Assembly: GCA_021773015.1 (NCBI GenBank)
Contig: JAJFKW010000004.1
Span: 310,001-374,000, forward strand
Direction: 5' to 3'
DNA from: Woeseia sp.
Lineage (GTDB): Bacteria; Pseudomonadota; Gammaproteobacteria; Steroidobacterales; Woeseiaceae
Length of the DNA stretch: 64,000 nt
Of the stretch, positions 34,241-44,321 are shown piece by piece; position 1 is the stretch's first letter; each line of letters opens with the position of its first letter. Position numbers and translations under genes: made by a program. The notes below the pieces were generated by a model. That model worked only from the letters and a program-made list of their open reading frames with translations, was not told the origin of the DNA and made no database searches.

Positions 34241-35944
34241 TTATTCGGCAGAATCTTCAGGTGCGACCAAAGCGCGCACCTTCTCAAGAAGTTCATTCTC
34301 CGGCCACTGTTCTTCAGCATCAACCAGTCTTTCCATGGCGTCTGCGCTACGACCCAGTTTCCACAGCACTTCGACGATATGCGATGCAACTTCGGGGTCC
34401 TCAAAATTGCTGTAGGCCTCCTCGAGCTGCAGCAACGCGTTGGCATAATCGCCTTGTCGATAGAGAACCCAACCATAACTATCAATTATCGCTGCGCTGC
34501 CTGGATCTAACTTCAGTGCCTTTTTAATCAGTTTCGCTGCTTCATCAATCTGATCTGTCCTGTCGGCAAGCGTATAGCCCAACGCATTCAACGACATCGC
34601 GCTATCAGACCAACGCTTTGCCGCATCGCGGTAGACAGCGATCGAGTCCTCCAGACGCCCCATGCGCAGAAGCAACTCGGCTTTGCCCAGCAACGTCTCC
34701 TCTCTATCCGGGCGAATGGCGACGACTCGATCCATGTATTCCAATGCGTCGTCGTAGCGCTCGATCGAGGCATATAATCGCGCCTGCGCTTCGATCATAT
34801 CCACCGCATACTGCGGATACTCGTCACCGAATCTTTCAAGGTGCGACTCGGCTTCATCGTATTTCTCTTGCTCAGCCAAAATACCGCCGACGCGCCGTTG
34901 AGATATTACGGCGTTATCGCCCTGTACCACTCGCGAATACAACGCAATGGCGCGGTCTGATTCGTCACGACGGTCGGCTATTCGTGCCAGGTAATAGTAG
35001 GCATCCATCGAGTATTGGCCGGTTGCCAAAAGGTCCTCAAAATCTTGCCAAGACGCGTCCAGATTACCCAGACGGAAATTCAAGATCGCCAGAAGTCGCA
35101 GCGCATCCGTACGCGACGGTTGCTCCAGGAGCACCTGGTTGACCTGGCTCAGGGCGTCGTCATTGCGACCTGCCGACAGATACATAATCGCAAGTTCCAA
35201 GCGCGCTTCAGGATCTGGATCGGCGTTATCGCCCACTAAACGAGCCGTGTAATCTATCGCGCCTTCGTCGTCGCCAGCGAGCAACAATGCACGCGCGTAC
35301 AATAGATGCGGCCGCAACCAATCGGGTTTTAGTTTCACCGCAATTTGCGCGCGTTTGCGAGCTTCCTCGTCGTCGCCGGCGTAAAGGGCGATAACCGCCG
35401 CCGCATAGTGCGCATCGGCGGAATCCTTATACGGTTTGCTCAGCTGACGCATGAGCTTATCTGCCATCACCGGATCTTCATCTGCCAGCAACGGCACCAT
35501 GCCGACAAGACGCTCTGCGGCAGGCTCATCGCCTAGATCAAGTACGATCTCAAAACTCCTGCGGGCCCGGCGCAGGTTGCCGTCTCGCAGTTCTGCCAGT
35601 CCGAGATACACCAGCGCACGCTGATTGTCCTTATCTAATTCAAGCCAGCGCTTCGCAGCGGCACGGGTGTCATCGTTGAATTCGTATCGAAAGGCGAAGC
35701 CCGCTGCACGCTCCGCCACTTTGGCACTGTTGCTCAATTCTGCGGCTTTGCGGTATTCAGCCGAGGCGGCCCGAAATTCCTGAGCACCAAATGCGGCTTC
35801 AGCCGCTGCTACATGTTCACTGATCTCTGCCTCATGCGAATCCGCCTGGAGCGGCGATGCAATTAGCAGCGACAAGGCCGACAAGCCGGCAAAATAGGCA
35901 GGTCGAAGCAGGGTTCGCCAATGTGCGAATTTATTCAAATTCAT
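34241..35944 (-). CDS. Exported TPR-repeat protein
   Basis: About 567 residues. A hydrophobic leader (PAYFAGLSALSLLIASPLQA) precedes many TPR helices, for example YAAAVIALYAGDDEEARKRAQIAVKLKPDW, LELAIMYLSAGRNDDALSQVNQVLLEQP and INSYGWVLYRQG-like repeats near the end. It is the TPR gene usual next to lolB and hemA in many Gammaproteobacteria. Exact role unknown; TPRs mediate protein contacts. It begins divergently from hemA. Confidence 0.85.
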   Translation of the reverse strand: MNLNKFAHWRTLLRPAYFAGLSALSLLIASPLQADSHEAEISEHVAAAEAAFGAQEFRAASAEYRKAAELSNSAKVAERAAGFAFRYEFNDDTRAAAKRWLELDKDNQRALVYLGLAELRDGNLRRARRSFEIVLDLGDEPAAERLVGMVPLLADEDPVMADKLMRQLSKPYKDSADAHYAAAVIALYAGDDEEARKRAQIAVKLKPDWLRPHLLYARALLLAGDDEGAIDYTARLVGDNADPDPEARLELAIMYLSAGRNDDALSQVNQVLLEQPSRTDALRLLAILNFRLGNLDASWQDFEDLLATGQYSMDAYYYLARIADRRDESDRAIALYSRVVQGDNAVISQRRVGGILAEQEKYDEAESHLERFGDEYPQYAVDMIEAQARLYASIERYDDALEYMDRVVAIRPDREETLLGKAELLLRMGRLEDSIAVYRDAAKRWSDSAMSLNALGYTLADRTDQIDEAAKLIKKALKLDPGSAAIIDSYGWVLYRQGDYANALLQLEEAYSNFEDPEVASHIVEVLWKLGRSADAMERLVDAEEQWPENELLEKVRALVAPEDSAE

Positions 35945-35998
35945 TCCAGTATTCAGTTTTCTTTCGGGGCTGAGAAACACAGACAAGCAACTTGACCA

Positions 35999-36023
35999 TC
36001 AGTTCGATTATCATACGAACTGA
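35999..36023. promoter_or_regulatory. Inverted repeat between TPR and hemA genes
   Basis: 8-bp arms TCAGTTCG and CGAACTGA around nine bases (ATTATCATA), midway between the divergent starts. A candidate shared operator or leader hairpin of hemA. Confidence 0.45.
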
Positions 36024-36050
36024 AACTTACCAGATACGCCACTAACCCTT

Positions 36051-37322
36051 ATGCCTCTTACGATTCTCGGGCTGAACCATACCACGGCACCTGTCGAAAT
36101 TCGCGAACAGGTCGTCTATAGCAGCGACGAATTGCCGCGCGCGCTACGCGATCTTGTGGCGCACCCAGGCATCGATGAGGCAGTCATTATTTCTACTTGT
36201 AACCGGACGGAATTATTCCTGGAAGCATCACTAGAAAGCACCGATAGCGCGCTCGCTTGGCTCAAGGATGATCAGAAACTCTCGCCGGTGGCCGAAGATT
36301 CACTATTTCAATTGGCGGGAGACGCCGCACTTCAGCATTTGTTCCGGGTCGCCTGTGGCTTGGATTCAATGGTACTGGGAGAACCGCAGATCCTCGGCCA
36401 GTTGAAAGAGGCATATCGTCAGGCCGACGCTGTCGGTACCGTTGGACCGATATTCTCAAGACTGTTCGGCCACACGTTTTCCGTTGCGAAGAAAGTGCGC
36501 ACGGACACCAAGATTGGCAGTAGCCCAGTTTCTGTCGCCTATGCGGCGGTCAATTTGGCCAACCAGTTTTTTGCAGGCTTCCAGCAGCACACAGCATTGC
36601 TTATCGGGGCCGGCAGCACGATGGAACTTGTGGCCAAACATCTGGCCCGGAAAAAAATCGGCCGCTTGTTTGTTGCCAATCGTGATTTTTCCCGTGCCCA
36701 GAGTCTCGCGGCACAATTTGACGGCTTCGCACTACCGCTGTCGGAACTCGCCGGCACGCTGCCGGATGCGGATATATTGATTAGCTCAACGGCGAGCCCC
36801 AATTTAATTGTTGATCTCGAGATGATGAATCAAGCCGTCAGATCGCGGAAACGAAAACCGGTTTTCGCTGTCGATATCGCCGTTCCACGAGACATCGATC
36901 CGCAAATATCGGCACTCAGCGACATTTATCTCTATTCCGTTGATGATCTCAAGCAAGTCATTTTGGACGGTCAATCGCAGCGTGAATCGGCGGCCACGGA
37001 CGCCAAACGAATACTTGACGAAGAAACGGAGCGTTACCTCAATATGGAGCGCGCGCGCGACGTGGCACCGCTGATTACGGCGCTGCGCGATCAGGGCAAT
37101 GAGGTCCGCCAAGCGGTGCTTGCGCAGGCTGAGCGGCGACTCGCAAAGGGTGCAGATAGCCGCGAAGTATTAGACTACGTCACTGCTGCATTGCTAAAGA
37201 AACTCTTGCATCAGCCTAGCGTCAGCCTACGGGCCGCGGGCGAAAAATCGGATGAGACTCTAATTGAAGCGGCACGCGTATTGTTTGGATTGAGTGACGC
37301 AAGCAAAGAAAACAAAAAATGA
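36051..37322 (+). CDS. hemA: Glutamyl-tRNA reductase
   Basis: 423 residues. [17 protein letters not shown] opens the family pattern; STCNRTELF carries the catalytic cysteine; VLIGAG-type NADPH motif ([18 protein letters not shown]) and C-terminal helical domain follow. It makes glutamate-1-semialdehyde for heme. Its stop overlaps the prfA start (ATGA). Order hemA-prfA is the conserved gammaproteobacterial one. Confidence 0.96.
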   Translation: MPLTILGLNHTTAPVEIREQVVYSSDELPRALRDLVAHPGIDEAVIISTCNRTELFLEASLESTDSALAWLKDDQKLSPVAEDSLFQLAGDAALQHLFRVACGLDSMVLGEPQILGQLKEAYRQADAVGTVGPIFSRLFGHTFSVAKKVRTDTKIGSSPVSVAYAAVNLANQFFAGFQQHTALLIGAGSTMELVAKHLARKKIGRLFVANRDFSRAQSLAAQFDGFALPLSELAGTLPDADILISSTASPNLIVDLEMMNQAVRSRKRKPVFAVDIAVPRDIDPQISALSDIYLYSVDDLKQVILDGQSQRESAATDAKRILDEETERYLNMERARDVAPLITALRDQGNEVRQAVLAQAERRLAKGADSREVLDYVTAALLKKLLHQPSVSLRAAGEKSDETLIEAARVLFGLSDASKENKK

Positions 37323-38404
37323 AGGCTTCAATTAGAACTAAACTTGAGAATAGTCGGGATCGATTCGAAGAGATCGCGGGTCTGCTTGCTGAACCGGAAA
37401 TTATCGGTGATCAAAATAAATTTCGCGATCTGTCACGCGAGTATTCGCGCCTGGAGCCGGTGGTGCGCCTCTTTGAACGATTCGACAGTATGCGCAGCGA
37501 TATTTCGGCAGCCAAGGAAATGGCCGACGACGACGATCCCGAAATCCGTGAGATGGGTGCGCAAGAACTTGAGTTGCTGCGCCAGCAAAGCGAGCAGGTC
37601 AATAGTGAATTGCAGAGATCGCTGATTCCTGCCGATCCACACGACGACAGCAATGTATATCTTGAGATTCGTGCCGGCACCGGCGGCGACGAAGCCGCCA
37701 TATTTGCTGGGGACCTTTTTCGGATGTACTCGAAATACGCCGAAAATATGCGCTGGCCGGTCGAAGTTGTCAGTGCACGAGAAGGCGACCATGGTGGCTA
37801 CAAGGAGATCGTCAGTCGCCTGACTGGCAATGGAATCTACGCCAAGTTGAAATTCGAATCGGGCGCTCATCGTGTGCAGCGCGTCCCTGCGACCGAGTCT
37901 CAAGGTAGAATCCATACCTCAGCTTGCACTGTCGCCGTACTGCCGGAGCCAGGCGAAGTGGAAGAAATAGACATTAACACTAATGATTTGCGAGTCGATA
38001 CTTATCGCGCGTCAGGCGCTGGCGGCCAACACGTCAACAAGACCGACTCTGCCGTGCGATTAACGCATATACCCAGCGGTATTGTTGTCGAATGCCAGGA
38101 CGAACGTTCGCAACACAAAAACAAAGCACGTGCGATGTCATTGTTGCAGGCCAAATTGCTGGACGCCGAGATTAGTGCAAGAGAATCGGCACAAGCAGCA
38201 GAGCGCAAATTACAAGTTGGCAGCGGCGACCGGTCTGAGCGAATTCGCACCTACAACTACCCACAAGGTCGCGTGACAGATCACCGAATCAACCTGACGC
38301 TCTATAAACTAGCCGAAGTCCTGGAAGGTGGAATGCACCAGGTCGTCGAACCACTGATCAGCGAGTACCAAGCCGACCAACTCGCTCAGATTGCGCGAGA
38401 ATAA
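37319..38404 (+). CDS. prfA: Peptide chain release factor 1
   Basis: 361 residues. GGQ is in [19 protein letters not shown] and the RF1 specificity region [26 protein letters not shown] holds PAT. RF1 ends translation at UAA and UAG. Translationally coupled to hemA. prmC, its methyltransferase, follows only after two unrelated genes. Confidence 0.96.
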   Translation: MKASIRTKLENSRDRFEEIAGLLAEPEIIGDQNKFRDLSREYSRLEPVVRLFERFDSMRSDISAAKEMADDDDPEIREMGAQELELLRQQSEQVNSELQRSLIPADPHDDSNVYLEIRAGTGGDEAAIFAGDLFRMYSKYAENMRWPVEVVSAREGDHGGYKEIVSRLTGNGIYAKLKFESGAHRVQRVPATESQGRIHTSACTVAVLPEPGEVEEIDINTNDLRVDTYRASGAGGQHVNKTDSAVRLTHIPSGIVVECQDERSQHKNKARAMSLLQAKLLDAEISARESAQAAERKLQVGSGDRSERIRTYNYPQGRVTDHRINLTLYKLAEVLEGGMHQVVEPLISEYQADQLAQIARE

Positions 38405-38547
38405 TTTGGCTCGAACATTAGTATCAAAGCACTCCAAAGGTTGAGTTGGTACTGACGAGCTAAGCAACACTTAAGTGACAATGCGAGATGAACAATCGAC
38501 CATCGCCAAATTTGTCATTACTCGGAACAATACCTAAGGAGCAAAAC

Positions 38548-38868
38548 ATGGCTATTCGATTTCTCATTGTACTTCTATCTGCAGTATTGCTGTCTGCGAC
38601 AGCGCCCGTTCAAGCTGAGCAATGGCAACCGCTAGGTGCAACCACCGCATCGCTACGCACCGGAGGCGCGCATTTGGTATCCAGCGACGCACTGTTATTG
38701 AATGATAAGAAAACTGCACTCATCACTTATTGGGAAGCACCGCGTGGTACGAAGGATCAAGACGTCTATCGGTGCGTTGACGTCGTCGCCGAAGATTTCT
38801 CACCCATTAGCCAGTCGTGTTGGAAAGTACTCACCGCCGCGGGCCGGCGACCCATTATTAGTGACTAG
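38548..38868 (+). CDS. Small exported protein of unknown function
   Basis: 106 residues with a signal peptide (FLIVLLSAVLLSATAPVQA) and AAGGAG seven bases upstream. Two cysteines (YRCVDV, SCWKV) may pair. No recognised family. It ends convergently with the cystathionine beta-synthase gene. Confidence 0.6.
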   Translation: MAIRFLIVLLSAVLLSATAPVQAEQWQPLGATTASLRTGGAHLVSSDALLLNDKKTALITYWEAPRGTKDQDVYRCVDVVAEDFSPISQSCWKVLTAAGRRPIISD

Positions 38869-38913
38869 TCGTCCGGTTATGGCCACTCATCGCAGCTTAC
38901 CTGTCTCCTGGCA

Positions 38914-40278
38914 CTAAACCTGTTTGCGGAGGTTATTCAAGACGTCGGAACGTGTCACTAAGCCGAGAAACTCGTCGCCATTCATTATGGCCGCATAGGG
39001 TTGCACGTGAAGCATTGCAACAAGATTGTTGATGCTTTCAGTATTTTGCAATCGAATAAACTCAGTCTGCATCGCATCCTTGACTGGAGAATTCAGTAAT
39101 TCCGGCTTGCCAAATACGTAGCGAATAATCGTGTCCTCGGTAACGACGCCGACCAATTGACCGTCGTCCATCACCGGCAGTTGAGAAAAACCCGCATTGC
39201 GCAGTCTGTTGTGAGCCGTGGTTAATATATCGCTTGAGCCAACGGTAATCGTTGCACGTTCGCCATGCGGGCGGCCAACGAGATCACGCAGATCGCCATG
39301 TTGTTCGCGTTTGATAAACCCCTGGTCTTCCATCCAAAAATCATTGAACAACTTAGATAGGTATTTGTTGCCCGTATCGCAAGCTAGAGAGACCACTCGC
39401 TTCGGCGACGTTTGTTCGCGGCAATACTGTAGCGCCGCACTCAAGAGCGTGCCGCTGGACGAACCCGCTAGTAGGCCTTCTTTGAGCAGTAAATCCCGCG
39501 CCGCATCAAACGATTCCGCATCCGATACCGCGTACGCTTTTTTGACTTTGCTGAAATCGGCGATTGACGGTATGAAATCCTCTCCGATACCCTCTACTAA
39601 CCAACTACTACTCTTGGTACTTAGGTGGCCGGTATTAATATATTCGGCAAGGATGGAGCCAACCGGATCAGCAAGAATCAGATCGACGTTTGGCGCGTGC
39701 TCAGTCAAGTACTTGCTCATACCGCTGACGGTACCGCTTGAACCGACGCCAATAACCACCGCGTCAACGTCGCCATTCATCTGCTCCATGATTTCCGGCA
39801 TCGTTGTGTTCTCATGCGCGAGTGGATTGTCCGAGTTGCCGAATTGGTTGATGAAATACGCGCCTTTTTCGTCAGCGATGCTCTTTCCCAAGTCTTGGTA
39901 GTACTCCGGATGCCCCTTGGCAACATCTGATCGCGTTAGAACGATTTCAGCACCCATTGCCCGCAGATTAAAGATCTTTTCCTGCGACATTTTGTCCGGA
40001 ATCACTAGTACTAGCTGATAGCCTTTTTGAGCTGCAACCAATGCCAACCCGATTCCGGTATTTCCAGCGGTTGCTTCAACGAGTGTGTCGCCAGGCTTGA
40101 TATCGCCGCGTTTTTCCGCTTCCTCAATCATCGATATTCCGATACGGTCTTTGATTGAACCGCCGGGATTCATCAATTCCAGCTTTAGAAACAGCTGGCA
40201 AGACCCGGTGTCGATATTGGATACTTCGAGCATTGGCGTTTTGCCAACCATCTCGAGAATATTTGAATAAACTTGCAT
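38914..40278 (-). CDS. Cystathionine beta-synthase with two CBS domains
   Basis: 454 residues. PLP domain (1-330): GKTPMLEVSNIDT, PGGSIKDRIG with the PLP lysine, EATAGNTGIGLALVA, and GSSGTVSGMSKYL binding PLP phosphate. Two CBS domains follow (QLPVMDDGQLVGVVTEDTIIRYVF, PYAAIMNGDEFLGLVTRSDVLNNL). It makes cystathionine from homocysteine and serine in transsulfuration; cysteine synthase is a possible alternative. AGGTGA precedes the ATG. No heme-binding N-terminus, unlike animal CBS. It points against its neighbours prfA and prmC. Confidence 0.88.
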   Translation of the reverse strand: MQVYSNILEMVGKTPMLEVSNIDTGSCQLFLKLELMNPGGSIKDRIGISMIEEAEKRGDIKPGDTLVEATAGNTGIGLALVAAQKGYQLVLVIPDKMSQEKIFNLRAMGAEIVLTRSDVAKGHPEYYQDLGKSIADEKGAYFINQFGNSDNPLAHENTTMPEIMEQMNGDVDAVVIGVGSSGTVSGMSKYLTEHAPNVDLILADPVGSILAEYINTGHLSTKSSSWLVEGIGEDFIPSIADFSKVKKAYAVSDAESFDAARDLLLKEGLLAGSSSGTLLSAALQYCREQTSPKRVVSLACDTGNKYLSKLFNDFWMEDQGFIKREQHGDLRDLVGRPHGERATITVGSSDILTTAHNRLRNAGFSQLPVMDDGQLVGVVTEDTIIRYVFGKPELLNSPVKDAMQTEFIRLQNTESINNLVAMLHVQPYAAIMNGDEFLGLVTRSDVLNNLRKQV

Positions 40279-40344
40279 CACGCTCACCTGACTGTGGTTC
40301 GTGCGGCAATACTAAGCGATCCCCATTGGCTGGAGCCAGCGGCA

Positions 40345-41220
40345 ATGAACGATGAGTTGCGAATTGACACGGCACTGACGCACGCGGCAAAACAACTTTC
40401 TGACGCCAGCGACAGCCCAAGACTTGACGCTGAGTTGCTGCTGTGTCGCACACTAGACGTTACGCGCAGCTATTTATTCGCACATCCAGATGACACGCTC
40501 GACGCACTTGCCACCGAGCGCTTTGAAAGTTTGCTTCAGCGACGCGCGAGTGGTTTGCCAATGGCGTACATCGAAGGGCGAAGGGAGTTCTGGTCGCTGC
40601 CCCTGATGGTCAGTCCAGCCACCCTCATTCCGCGCCCAGATACTGAAATCCTCGTTCAGCAAGCGCTAATGCTAATCCCCCGCGAATCTGCGTTCAGTGT
40701 CGTGGACTTAGGCACCGGCAGCGGCGCCATTGCCCTTGCGTTGGCCAACGAACGTCCACTGGCCAGCATTACCGCGACCGACTGCAGCAAAGACGCGCTT
40801 GCAATCGCGCAGGAAAATGCCCGCCAGTTAGGAATTAGCAATGTCGAATTCCGAGCTGGCAACTGGACCGCGGCTGTTACCGAAAACCAATACGATCTGA
40901 TAGTCAGCAATCCACCGTACGTTGCTGAAAACGACCCTGCCCTCGCGGCACTATCGTTTGAGCCGCAGACGGCATTACGCTCCGGGGCTGATGGCCTAGC
41001 CGATATCCGACTTTTGAGTAGACAATGCCCCACAATTCTCAAACCTGGGGGCACGATGCTGCTTGAACATGGTGCGGATCAGCAATCTGCTGTCGAGAGA
41101 ATTTTACTTGCTGACCACTGGACGAACATCGCTTGCGTCACCGATCTCGCCGGATTACCACGCGTTACGAGTGCAAGTTTCAACGCTGACATTGATGTCA
41201 GTAATCCAAGCAGTCCATAA
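40345..41220 (+). CDS. prmC: Peptide chain release factor N5-glutamine methyltransferase
   Basis: 291 residues. N-terminal helical domain, then LIPRPDTEIL, SAM motif VVDLGTGSGAIALALA and the catalytic NPPY (DLIVSNPPYVAEND). It methylates the GGQ glutamine of release factors. The first ATG of the ORF upstream lies in the divergent cystathionine beta-synthase gene, so the later ATG is used. Confidence 0.93.
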   Translation: MNDELRIDTALTHAAKQLSDASDSPRLDAELLLCRTLDVTRSYLFAHPDDTLDALATERFESLLQRRASGLPMAYIEGRREFWSLPLMVSPATLIPRPDTEILVQQALMLIPRESAFSVVDLGTGSGAIALALANERPLASITATDCSKDALAIAQENARQLGISNVEFRAGNWTAAVTENQYDLIVSNPPYVAENDPALAALSFEPQTALRSGADGLADIRLLSRQCPTILKPGGTMLLEHGADQQSAVERILLADHWTNIACVTDLAGLPRVTSASFNADIDVSNPSSP

Positions 41221-41274
41221 TCGCGAAACCGAATATCGCTCGGCCACTAATCTCTTTTAATCTGGAATTTCACA

Positions 41275-41760
41275 ATGATCACAATTGTCACAAATCATGG
41301 CGACATCTCAGTCGAGTTGTTCGAAGACGCAGCGCCATTATCCTGCGAGAATTTCAAGCAATACGTTGCCGACAGCTTTTTCAATGACACCGTATTTCAC
41401 CGCGTCATACCCAACTTTATGATTCAAGGTGGCGGCATGCCAGCAGATCTCAGCCGTAAGGAAACGCGGGCGCCGATTAAGAATGAGGCGGCCAATGGCG
41501 AGAAAAACCTCCGTGGAACCCTGGCGATGGCGCGCACGGGGGAAGTGGATAGCGCGACATCGCAGTTTTTCATCAACCTGAATGACAACGCATTTCTTGA
41601 CCACAGCGGCAGAGACTATGGCTATGCGGTGTTCGCCAAGGTGGTTGGCGGAATGGATGTTGTAGACACCATTGCAGGAGTCGCAACCGGTGGTCATGCA
41701 GGACATCAGGACGTGCCGTTGGAAGCGGTCACTATCAAAGAAGTTCGCAGCGAAGACTAG
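41275..41760 (+). CDS. Cyclophilin-type peptidyl-prolyl isomerase
   Basis: 161 residues, cytoplasmic (no signal peptide). [17 protein letters not shown] and [20 protein letters not shown] are the active-site segments. It speeds proline isomerisation in folding. The genome may have other isomers; PpiB is likely but not certain. Confidence 0.92.
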   Translation: MITIVTNHGDISVELFEDAAPLSCENFKQYVADSFFNDTVFHRVIPNFMIQGGGMPADLSRKETRAPIKNEAANGEKNLRGTLAMARTGEVDSATSQFFINLNDNAFLDHSGRDYGYAVFAKVVGGMDVVDTIAGVATGGHAGHQDVPLEAVTIKEVRSED

Positions 41761-41781
41761 GCACGTAGAAGCGATGATTGT

Positions 41782-42531
41782 ATGTCTGCCGCAACGCTAG
41801 ATCGCACCGCTCGCCATTTGGCGCTACCGAATGTTGGCAATGCCGGTGTTGCCAAGATTGCGGCGGGCAGTGTATTGGTTATAGGCGTTGGCGGAATCGG
41901 CTGCACGGTTGCAACCTACTTGGCAAGCGGTGGTATCGGCGATCTCGTCCTGGTCGATTTTGACACCGTCGATGCAAGCAATCTCGGTCGACAACCCCTT
42001 TACACACCACAGGATATCGGCAAGCTCAAAGTAGTATCTGCCGCCGAGCGCCTTCGAGAAATCAATCCCGATATCCAGATTACAACAATTGACACTCGCC
42101 TGCAGGGTGAATCGCTGAAAGATGCTGTCGCCGCGGCTGACGTCGTTGTCGACTGTTGCGACAACTTTGCGACACGATTTGCCGTCAACGAGGTCTGTGT
42201 CGCCGCGAATCGATGTTTGATCAGTACCGCAGCCATCCGATTTGAAGGGCAGCTCTCTGTATTCGGTCCAAATTACGACGACTCGGCCTGCTATCGCTGC
42301 GTTTATTCTGAGACTGACGAGTCGCTTGACGACTGCGCCGGTAACGGCGTTTTGGCTCCCGTACCCGCTGTGATTGGCGCGATGGGCGCCGTAGAGTGTC
42401 TAAAGGAAATCGTCGGGCTACGTGCCTCAGATTCAACACTTAGCTTGTACGATGGATTAACAACAGAGTGGCAAAAGATTGTTATCTCGAAGCAAAAAAA
42501 TTGTCCGACTTGTGGCATTCCCAATATCTGA
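41782..42531 (+). CDS. moeB: Molybdopterin-synthase adenylyltransferase MoeB/ThiF family
   Basis: 249 residues. Nucleotide motif VLVIGVGGIGCTVATYLASGG, catalytic region DVVVDCCDNFATRFAVN, and zinc-binding pairs CYRC and CPTC. It adenylates the C-terminal glycine of MoaD-type proteins. The hemA-prfA-prmC-moeB neighbourhood favours MoeB over ThiF, but a ThiF role cannot be excluded. Confidence 0.85.
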   Translation: MSAATLDRTARHLALPNVGNAGVAKIAAGSVLVIGVGGIGCTVATYLASGGIGDLVLVDFDTVDASNLGRQPLYTPQDIGKLKVVSAAERLREINPDIQITTIDTRLQGESLKDAVAAADVVVDCCDNFATRFAVNEVCVAANRCLISTAAIRFEGQLSVFGPNYDDSACYRCVYSETDESLDDCAGNGVLAPVPAVIGAMGAVECLKEIVGLRASDSTLSLYDGLTTEWQKIVISKQKNCPTCGIPNI

Positions 42532-42683
42532 AATACCTACTCATTTGCGATAAAACTCGTCTCGATTGCGTTTTATCCAGCGCCAGCAGCAATCGACTAG
42601 TTATTTCAAGAAATCGATGAGACCTTCTACCCGTCATTGGACATAGTGACGGAATCGATCGTACACATCACGGATCACCGCCG

Positions 42684-43469
42684 ATGACTGACGGCCTACT
42701 TCGCGAATTGGCAATTGTTTGGCCAATTATTTTTGCCAATGATTTTGTTCGCTACGCGCTCGCTGCGAGCATTCTGTTCGGCATTCTGACCCTCTTTCGT
42801 CGACAGCTCGCGCATCGACGAATCCAGCAACGCATCGCGACTCGCCCGGACATTCGCCGAGAGATGTCATATTCGTTGTCGACAATTTTCATATTCTCAC
42901 TCGTTGGCCTGAGCGTTTATCTCGGCAATAAGGCGGGCGTTTTCCAAATTGACGATGCCCTGCCGTCGCTTTCCACCGGACTACTGCAGTTCGGCGCGTT
43001 TGTCCTCGCACATGATGCCTATTTCTATTGGATTCATCGGGCGATGCATCATCCACGCTTATTCCGCAAATTTCATCGCGTACATCATCTTTCACTTTCA
43101 CCAACGCCGTGGGCAGCCTATTCGTTCGCGCCGCTGGAAGCCGTTGTTGAAGCTGCCTTTTTGCCGCTATTTTTGCTGGTATTCGACACCTCCGCAATCG
43201 TTGTCCTGGGCTTCACGACGCATATGATCATACGTAACGTGATGGGCCATGCCGGCATCGAAATTTACCCAAAACGATGGCTGAATTGGCCGCTTCTACG
43301 GCTCATTACTACGACGACCCACCACGACCTTCACCATGCAGAATTTCGTAGCAATTTTGGCTTGTACTTCACTTGGTGGGATCGACTCATGGGAACGGAA
43401 CACCCGCAATATCGCCAGGAATTTGCAAAGTCGTGCATGCAGAATGTGAACGCCGATAGTCAAGTCTAG
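42684..43469 (+). CDS. Fatty acid hydroxylase/sterol desaturase family membrane enzyme
   Basis: 261 residues with about four spans. Histidine boxes HRAMHH, HRVHHLSL and HHDLHH bind the diiron centre. The family hydroxylates or desaturates lipids; the substrate is unknown. No neighbouring sterol gene is seen. Confidence 0.85.
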   Translation: MTDGLLRELAIVWPIIFANDFVRYALAASILFGILTLFRRQLAHRRIQQRIATRPDIRREMSYSLSTIFIFSLVGLSVYLGNKAGVFQIDDALPSLSTGLLQFGAFVLAHDAYFYWIHRAMHHPRLFRKFHRVHHLSLSPTPWAAYSFAPLEAVVEAAFLPLFLLVFDTSAIVVLGFTTHMIIRNVMGHAGIEIYPKRWLNWPLLRLITTTTHHDLHHAEFRSNFGLYFTWWDRLMGTEHPQYRQEFAKSCMQNVNADSQV

Positions 43470-43838
43470 CGAGTTGCTGTCCAGAACAGTCATTACCTGG
43501 CAGTCAATTAGCTCGGCACAGGGAGGTGCCGACATTTCGGCGGCATTAGCCGTTGAAATGAAAGGCAATTGGAAATCGCATATTCAAATGCCGCGTCCGG
43601 ATTGGCCAGGACGGCCAATTCCGGACGAGAACGAGCAGACTGGAGGATGCGGCTTTCGCCACTAGCCACCACACACTACCGCGGCGAAGGCGCCTAAGGA
43701 TGACGGAAAGTCCACCTGGTGTGTCGTAATTTGACTTGCCACTACGTCAATATTGCGTGTATATGAACCGTATTCTCGTCATCTTGGCTTGGGCGCTGCC
43801 AACACTGTACTTACAAGAAATCTAATCAGGAGCACGTC
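43470..43838. other. Intergenic region with a strong hairpin
   Basis: 369 bases without a convincing gene. It contains a 14-bp hairpin with one bulged base at 43594-43627 (arms beginning CGTCCGGATTGGCC) and no T run. A putative frame of 63 codons at 43474 is not supported. Confidence 0.45.
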
Positions 43839-44246
43839 ATGCAGGTACCAATTACAGCGTTATACGCTGGTATTTTCGCTTTATTCGCATTCTTTCTTAG
43901 TTTCAAAGCCGGCAGTTATCGCGGCACGGCGGGCGTTTCAGTGCTGTACGGCGACCCAGCCAACATGGAATTGGCACAACGCGTTCGCCGGCACCAAAAC
44001 TTCCTCGAATACGTGCCGATGATTGTCATATTAATGGCTGCGATCGAGCTCAACGGTGGTTCGGCAACGATGCTGCACAGCGTAGGCATCGCACTGATCA
44101 TTACACGCATCGCACATGCAATTGGCTTGCGCCACGACAACATGGGGCACCCTGGCCGGCTTGTTGGTGCCGGTGGAACCGCGCTGATTACGGTGGTGGC
44201 GGCTGGCTACGCAATTTGGATTGGCGGCAACGCACTGCTGGGTTAG
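43839..44246 (+). CDS. MAPEG-family membrane protein
   Basis: 135 residues, four spans. RVRRHQNFLEYVPMIVILMAAIELNGG and ITRIAHAIGL match the MAPEG superfamily (glutathione-linked membrane enzymes and relatives such as YecN). Function in bacteria is mostly unknown. AGGAG lies eight bases upstream. Confidence 0.85.
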   Translation: MQVPITALYAGIFALFAFFLSFKAGSYRGTAGVSVLYGDPANMELAQRVRRHQNFLEYVPMIVILMAAIELNGGSATMLHSVGIALIITRIAHAIGLRHDNMGHPGRLVGAGGTALITVVAAGYAIWIGGNALLG

Positions 44247-44288
44247 AGCGCAACGCGAATATTTCGATTGAAATGACAAAATATGCCG

Positions 44289-44317
44289 ATGCATGGTCGC
44301 GAAATGCGGCCATGCAT
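44289..44317. terminator. Inverted repeat between convergent genes
   Basis: Perfect 8-bp arms ATGCATGG and CCATGCAT with 13 bases between, between the MAPEG and metH 3' ends. No T run, so intrinsic termination is uncertain. Confidence 0.3.
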
Positions 44318-44321
44318 ACAG

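Noticed and set aside
43474-43665. 63-codon frame after the fatty acid hydroxylase gene
   Set aside because: It runs through the strong hairpin and has low-complexity composition; no start signal.
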